A DNA stretch of 64,000 nt, taken from Blasia pusilla (lineage: Eukaryota > Marchantiophyta > Marchantiopsida > Blasiales). Positions 57,207 through 64,000 of this stretch are shown piece by piece. Within the stretch, counting starts at the first letter, position 1. Every line of letters begins with the position of its first letter. Both the position numbers and the translations under genes were made by a program. The notes below the pieces were generated by a model that saw nothing but the letters and a program-made list of their open reading frames with translations, was not told the DNA's origin and made no database searches. Location: positions 28,458,001 to 28,522,000 of the forward strand of contig CM114273.1 in assembly GCA_050084515.1 (NCBI GenBank), read 5' to 3'.

Positions 57207-60200
57207 TCCTCATTTGGGAGAGTTGCCATGTAGAATCGCCTTTCGCGGATATTTGCCGTTGGAGCCCTGCGGAGAAGACACACTTCTCCAGCATCCTTAA
57301 ATGCGGAGGGATTCCTTAATTGGAGAGATTGTGGAACGGGGCTGCCCGCTTCGTTCTTCTGCACAGCAAGGTGCAAGGTTCACTAAGTAATGTCACACAT
57401 CTAAATGGAGAAACTGGTTCCGATCCCGTCCGACCACCTTCTTACGGAGGCGTCTAGTTTTCACCGAGTCGAAGGTGGAGATGAGCGGTTCAGCTACCTT
57501 CACCGAAGCCACCCTACGGCTGTTTCTCACAGGCTTCCAGCGGGCGGCCCGGTCGGCGTCTCATCATCCCCGGAGCACACATTTGCTGAATCTACATACC
57601 AGTGGTCGGTGAAGTTTATTGGTGTTGGAATTGGAACCGCGAAATCGTCTCACGGTTCAATTGCATGCTCATTGAGCTGTGAGATCTTGTCATTATAGGG
57701 AAATTATTCCGTGTACAACATGATTGTAGCGAGCAATTACATAGAGATTTGCTGCTAACTTAACAGCATCTCGTTAGAAGTTTTGTACAAGCATTTTGAG
57801 TATGAGACAGTCGCTCGGCGGTCCTTACTTCTCTCCACGTAAGACACCCGCTTCCGGAGTCCTGTAGTTTTGATGCGATTGGGGGGAGGAGGCTAACCGC
57901 CCTCGCCTGCTTTATGTAAATACGACGGTCTTTTCACTCTCTACCTTGTAAAGGCAGGTAGCTAGATGTATGGTGAGTGTGAAATAATTATCTCAATCAT
58001 TCTTGAAGTAAAATTCCTTTTTCTGGTCACTACATTGGGCAGCGTTCGATTCCTTCTCTTCTCCCTCACAGCCGATCACATGTCACAGGAGCATCGCGGT
58101 CGATACCTTCGTCTGGTTATCGAACGTTCTTCCGGCTCGAGCGAATTCGTCCAGTCGATCGCCTGCTAAATGTACCCAGGTCGACATCCACCGCCGTCCA
58201 AGTCTCGAGGGTATCAGCGCAGGCAGCCTTCGTCAGCTTTCGCCGAGCGCAGCATGCGGTAGGTTAAGTCTTTTCTCTGCGAAATTATGACATCCGGACT
58301 CCACAACCATATGATATCGCACTCCGAACAGCCCAATTCGTCGAATGTCCTTCGTCGATGACACCGTTCCCGAAACCGGAAGGGAGAGTGGCCTAAACGA
58401 TTTCAGTCTATCATTCTTCGTCGACGTCGCTGTCCTGCAAGAAGTATAACACACCGGTACACTATCCGGGCAGTTCCACAGATTTGACTCACGCATGTTT
58501 GGTATAGAAGGGTACGAGCGTAGCTATCTCTCGAAATTCCGTTGCTCTTGAGAACTAGAAGGAGAACGCGAGTCACTATGGTCCAAACTCGTCCAAGCTG
58601 TCCGCAGGAAGTGTGCCCGAGAAGGATCGAAAGCAGTGAGACTTTTTCCTCAAACCTCCGAAATTCATGGCCGCGCGGATGACAGTAAGCTATGCTCCTC
58701 TTGTGACATGTGAGGCTAACAGTCGTAAAGCTGGAGTTACCTCGGACGGAATCTCACACCCCACGGGAATCGGACTCCGAACCGTGGGGATGGAGAGGAG
58801 AGTCGCGCCAAAGCTCACATCACAATTCGGTCCTTTCTCGATCGCGCATACGTGGATCCAACATGTGCAGTCGGGGGATTTTCGTTCAACAAACTCGGTT
58901 TCAAAACTCTCGAGTACTTTCAAATATGACGAAGCTCTGGAATACGGCCACTGATTGAATGTCAACAGTAGAGGCTCAACTGTAAAATAGTATAGTTCGA
59001 AGGTACAGTGCGTGTCGACTCGGTTGTTGGCATCTTCATCGCCATATTTTAAAGATCGCTGCTGCGTGACATCCCCTCTCTAAGGAGGAATAGAGGAAAT
59101 TGAGACGCCCAGTCCAACCACTCCGAATGAAGAAGTAGCATCAACAGGACTCGGGCAGGACAGAAGGTTTACGAAGTGGGTACGACTGATTTGCGAGGAA
59201 AGGAGCGATGTTGATTGATGGACACTGTTACGGAGACCGGTAAAGGTGAAAGAAGGTCGTACTCGTACAAACCCCTGCCCAGCCAGCGTGGTATGTATCT
59301 CTGTCCAGGTGCGCATACAACTCATCTCCGGGAAGGAACAAGAATCGCCAGCAGAAGGTGGATGTGCCGACTCGGTGGGAGGAATGCACTGGCAGTGCTT
59401 GGCATTACCTGGAGAACGAGGGGAGGGTTTCAATCACTGCAGCCTCATGTGGGATTGCTTGATATTTGATTGGATCTTGTTTATCCTCTACACCAATTAC
59501 GCGCGAGATTCTCATGGCCGCTGGTTGGTCATCAATCTGCACCTACTCGTCACTGCACACCCCCCTTAATCTTCCTTCTTCTGCCTCACTGGATCGCTCG
59601 CTCACTTCAACTCCGAAGCCCCGACGCTCGACCGAAAGGTAAGTGGCGTCCGTCCGTCTCATCTCCGGAGTCCGGACGTTCCTCCGCGGATAATCGCGGG
59701 CCGGGTGCAGGTCCATCCTCCAGTTACGTGTTGAGGTGCGGCGCTGAGGGAAGTGAGTCATCACTCAGTCACCAGTGTCTCCCATAGCCAAGGTCCGTCA
59801 ACCTTTGGTGAAAGCCTGCGGTAACTCTAGGTCGCGGTCTGTCAGGTGTCAGGTAAAGGCGCAAAGTCTGCACTGGTTAGGAGGAGGGGGCAGAGGAATG
59901 GAGAAGTAGTTCCCGATCGTGAATGTCATGGCAGTTGTTCCCGATCGTGAACATGAATTGACACTTTACTAAATATATGCGGAATTTCACGGGGGGAAAG
60001 TCTCACGATTGTCATAAGTGGAAAAATATAAAACGTGTTTTACATTGGTCAGGTAATTAACGATTTCGAGTTCGTTAACAAGAATGGGTTAACTCCAGGA
60101 GAAACCGGTCAGAAGTCTGGACGCGTGTAACGGTCGAGTAGTTTTTTCTTACAGGCGCTGGTTTTCCTAACGTAGAAATATGTGATCGCATTTTTTAAGT

Positions 60201-60306
60201 CCGGATCTCATGCACAATAGGTCGCCGTTAGCATAGAAGGTTGTCAAATTTTTATGCTCCCAAAACTCTTGGATGTAGAAATGGTTCCTCCTATGTAGAA
60301 ATGGTT
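57207..60306. other. 3' flank of the glutaredoxin-like gene and GC-moderate intergenic DNA
   Basis: 57207-58000 is likely the 3' UTR and terminator region. 58000-59900 keeps near-genic base composition and has short frames on both strands (58667-58954, 59246-59569, 59080-59433), none with a recognisable motif. An unrecognised small gene or non-coding transcript cannot be excluded. Confidence 0.4.
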
Positions 60307-60519
60307 ATAATAGAAACTAGTTATTAAGGACAGGTGTGTTTTGTTATATTATCCATCGGAAAATTTTAGACGTAGAAAGGAGGGTCGCCGCGACTTGTGC
60401 ACATGACCTCCACCTGCTTATCATCGGAATTAGTTAATAGGGACCCCTGCATTTTGTTACATTATCCATTGGAAAAAAATTTGGATGTACAAATGGGGGT
60501 TGTTTGCGACTTGTGCACT
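60307..60519. repeat. Two-copy direct repeat, period ~113-117 bp
   Basis: 60310-60406 and 60423-60519 share TAGTTA, TTTTGTTA(T/C)ATTATCCAT, GGAAAA, ATGTA.AAA or equivalent and GCGACTTGTGCAC in the same order. A partial third copy (TTGGATGTAGAAATGGTT) precedes them near 60270. Function unknown. Confidence 0.7.
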
Positions 60520-63272
60520 TGCTCATGGGATCATACTCTAAATGTTGGCAATTTTATTTTAGGACCTAGGGAATCAAATTGTGGGATTGAGTGGGACATA
60601 ATATTAAAAAGTGTTGCTAAAATTTCCTTCCAATTTGGGTCGAGGGTGTGGTCTTTGGTGAATGCTTTTGGCACATCCAAGAGTGGATCTTACTACACCC
60701 AAGAGGTCACATCTAGGAAAGCATTTGAGAACTCACAAAGATGGTGCAAACTCTCCGAGAAGTCATCTAAGGATGACAGGGATTTATGATTTCTTGTGGA
60801 ACCTACAATACTTTTAACACTAGTGTTGATATATCTCCAACATATCAACACTATACAACCCATGCCAAACATTTAATAATTAGTGGTAGTTCATAACCAG
60901 GATTGAACAAAAAGATTTCAATTTTTGAAAAGGAACATTGGGCAAACACGTATCAAAATTAGGACGGAAAAAAGGAAGAATGGTGGATAATGAAGGAGAT
61001 GGACTTGAAGAAGACTTCCCCTTTTACTACCGTGTAGATAGACGGATAATGGCTATGGAGGGTAATTGTGGTGTTTTGGAACTAAAGCCAATCCTCCTTC
61101 GGGAAATCTAAATAGAGAAGAGAAAAGCATGGATTTAGTTTGGAACCACATAGCGGATCAATCATGAGACGCCCAATCCATGTCAAAAACACACCAAGGT
61201 TGACATAACAAATTATGCCACCTTGCAAATTGAAGACCCTACACAACATAAAAGGTTGACTGTTTCCTTACAATAAAAAATTTCAAAAACTATCTTGAGT
61301 TTTGTGTATGGCTCTTTGAGATACCCTACTAAACAAAAGAAATCCTATCTACCTATTTTTTGAAACAATTTGAAAATTTTCAAAATGAATTTTCTAATTC
61401 TACTCATGACCGGGGATCACGAAACATGAACCATCAAGAGAACAAAACCCTCCAAGCATAAAATTCAAGTACTGAATGTTAAAAGGCCTCGGGTTTTCTA
61501 ATACGAGGTTGGATCACTTAACCCTGATCCCTCTCCAAAATTCTCCTATAAGAATAAATTTGTTACATTCTCCTTACTAGTGTGCACGAGACTATAGGAA
61601 AATGGGCAACTCCCCCCCCCCTTTGCTGAATAGCATGTCATGTGTTCGAATCCAGATGGGATGCTCATTTTTACCCAAGTGTTCCTCGCCGCTTAACTCG
61701 ACTCTCACCCTCCATGGCCTAACCGAAGGATGGACAAAGGCGAGGTTAAAAAGCATGAACCGTGACGAGAAGGAAAAACAATTCCTAAGACACGGTCTAG
61801 GAACGAAGCATTCTAATCTTGCAAGAAGATCCGCTAACAAACTCAGGAAAATTAAAATCTCGAGAGCAAGAAAACCCTTAACCTGGAAGAGGATCGGTCT
61901 CTACCCCTCAAACCCTAAAACTTTAGCACGTCCAAAGTATCATACTAAAACCACATACAACTCACAATTTCCAACGCAAACCCTATAATTACATGAAACT
62001 TAGAAGACAATATAATTTGGCAACAGTTGACTCCACTCTTCGAGTCGACTTCACAAGTTTACAATCGCAAGAATTCGAGTTTGACCTTGACAAACAAATG
62101 GGGACCAAAGTCCTCTTCTTCTAGACGGTTGGTGTCAATATTGGGCGAAGACTTGGTTCCTCTTTATACCAACCCCAGCGATTATGGAGGAGTCAGTAAA
62201 GGGAGGGCCTTTCCCTTGCCCCTAATTCCTTTTTGACCCCCATTTCTCGGGGATCGTACTTATGCCCATTTAATTAATTAATTAATAATTTAAGCGAATC
62301 TGGTGCCTTGGTGCTGTTTGACCTACAAAAGGAGCTGACAATGTTTAATACACTTAGCAACTTAATGTCTGGCCTCCATGGAGTGGCCAGCCATTGAGGA
62401 GTGGGACCAAAGGTTGTACTGGTTCCCCGACCCAACGCACACTGGACTCTGGAGAGCTCGCGAGTGGCCGTGAAATATGTTGCTGTTGGGTGAATATATA
62501 CACTTTTGTTTGGAGGAGAGAAAATATAAACTTTTGCTTGGAGGAGACAAGCTTGGGTCCTTAGGATCCTTAGATCCCTTGGACGACCTTCTCTTACTTG
62601 CTATCCTGTGGCGGTGAAGTGTCCTTGGGATGATAAGCCAGCCCATGGCAGCTGGTGGCTGTGGAGTGGATCGCCCTGTTCAGTGGAGCACACTGTGGGA
62701 TGGGCGGGTCCCACTTCTTCGTAGACCACTGCTTCCCACGGGAGAATAATGGCAATATGGGGCCGTTCCCTCGACGAGTGGTCATTATTTATTTATGGCT
62801 GGTTGGCAACACAATTCGCAATTCTCCCTTACGGGGATCAATGGTAAGTAGTTATTTATATATAGATATATATGTTTTACGTAGTATAAAATTAATAATT
62901 TAGTAAAAAGACAAAATCTTTTTTTGATAGTAATACTTTTGTTTGTTACCTTCCACGGTACTTTGGTATGAGTTAGGGTGAATCATAACTCATGCCTTTT
63001 GGAATTACGGTGCCATCCACTTACCAACTAAGCTTCAAGCAAAATTTCACGACTGAATAAGAAAACCCCTCCATAACATCGTGGAATGTTGTTAGGTTAG
63101 TGGGGTGAGTCTCGGAAGTTGCGAGACTCGGATTTGAATTCTCTGAATCGCTTCTCTTTGCCAGTCACCTCTTTCTGGCCTGGCCGCGTTCAAGTTGCCC
63201 GGTCGCAAGAAATGCAAGACCGCAGCTATCTATGGACTTCCTCTTTGGTCTTCTTTAGTGAGCCATCATATT
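60520..63272. other. AT-rich intergenic DNA with a SINE-like candidate
   Basis: No gene was recognised. Around 61606-61670 a C11-12 run and GTTCGAATCC, a perfect tRNA B-box-like word, suggest a tRNA-derived SINE, but no A-box or tail could be assigned. Frame 61602-61988 through this area looks non-coding. At 63107-63129 GAGTCTCG/CGAGACTC forms a perfect 8-bp stem. Confidence 0.4.
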
Positions 63273-64000
63273 TGTCACGTTTATTGTAGTGGATTAAAGA
63301 GTATCCTTTTGGTGACAAGATGAGGAGGTCAAGGATGACCTAATGAAGACTAAGGTAACCTTAATGTATAGGTTATCCATTGCTTGGGATTCATTTGGAA
63401 CTATATTGAGGAACTAATCATTTCGGAAAAAACGTCTATTTTGAATAGAGTAAACTTCCCACATTCGGAAAGTGATTCTTGATCCACTATTCTAGGTTTA
63501 GGTTGGGGACCCTCTATTACTATCCTAGGTTAAGATTAGGTATGTGCGCAAGTCATTGAGTAGAGATCTTGAGGAGAGGAAATGGATATATCCAAGGTAC
63601 GGCTTCTTATTTGGCCGACAATTGGAGTTCTATTCTTCTGACGGTATAGAAAGTTAGCGGGTTTTTTGGGCATAAATTCATGCCGAGATGTCATATGAGG
63701 TTGGAAATAACTCCGCTGCGTCGGGACTATCATTTCAGACAATTCTCCTTTTTTGCTATTTTTGTGTGTAGATGTGATCAATGATGTTCATTATGTACCA
63801 ATGTGTATGCACATGACAAAGGAGAATAAACTTGGGAACTCATTCTTACTAAATTGAACCGGTTTTCATGAGGCGGCAGAACTATGGTCCTCCTTATCTT
63901 GTGAGTAACCTAAGGCTCTCATTAGAAGAATGAGTTTGGTTTGACATAAGAAAGAGTCGGACATGAAGTTTGTAAGAGATTTGATCCATATGATTAGTGG
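63273..64000 (+). repeat. Divergent mosaic LTR of the PHD-gypsy family (runs off the window)
   Basis: TTGTCACG at 63271 and the next ~160 bases follow the LTR A segment (GGTCAAGGATGACC, CATTTGGA.C.ATATTGAG). From about 63815 the later A segment resumes (CATGAGGCGGCAGAACTATGG; TCTCATTAGAAGAATGAGTT). Between them about 380 bases end with a B-type terminus (GTGTATGCACATGACA at 63800-63815). The copy is much more diverged than the others and is cut by the window edge. Confidence 0.65.

Noticed and set aside
61602-61988. 128-codon Lys/Arg-rich frame
   Set aside because: It begins in a poly-C run and a SINE-like segment; composition and lack of domain argue against a gene.
1-64000. CRISPR arrays, bacterial operons, rRNA or clear tRNA genes
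   Set aside because: None seen. Repeats present are tandem or dispersed eukaryotic types without spacer structure.

Overview
The window is nuclear DNA from a land plant. Three intact genes are plant-type: a nuclear-encoded plastid Clp protease subunit, a P-loop/aminotransferase fusion protein, and a CxxC-less glutaredoxin with a Cys-rich tail. Introns have GT-AG borders. Low gene density (three genes in 64 kb), compact GC-richer genes in AT-rich intergenic DNA, and protein resemblance suggest a non-seed plant, perhaps a moss. That last point is inference only.

Layout. 1-5949 is the body and 3' LTR of a decayed Ty3/gypsy element (+ strand). Its pol ends in a PHD finger fused behind the integrase. 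9893-19360 is a gene of about 19 exons for a branched-chain-aminotransferase-like protein (+). 20460-22350 holds a 336-bp duplication and a diverged array with a period near 174 bp. 22350-28100 is AT-rich intergenic DNA. A 167-bp Helitron (28105-28271) lies just beyond the stop of CLPP3, a six-exon gene at 28587-32100 (-). 32101-43000 is mostly AT-rich DNA with small copia and gypsy remnants and a 96-bp triplication. 43028-53007 is a nest of transposons: the 3' end of an LTR element, a reversed 5' part of the PHD-gypsy family, a decayed PIF1/Helitron-like helicase with a spliced SAP-like/coiled-coil partner, an LTR of the gypsy family, and short Helitrons. 55290-57206 is a single-exon glutaredoxin-like gene (+). 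The rest is intergenic DNA ending in another mosaic LTR.

The three genes do not form a pathway. CLPP3 belongs to the plastid Clp protease core, the aminotransferase-like protein probably handles a small amino compound with PLP, and the glutaredoxin-like protein is probably regulatory. The most unusual content is in the transposons: a Ty3/gypsy Pol with a C-terminal PHD finger, related LTRs scattered across the window in permuted arrangements, CAG/CAA-to-stop decay consistent with methylated-cytosine deamination, and a helicase element followed by a multi-exon SAP-like/coiled-coil reading frame.

All exon boundaries were read by eye from splice signals, reading-frame continuity and family resemblance. 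Domain and family names are by recognition; no search was run.
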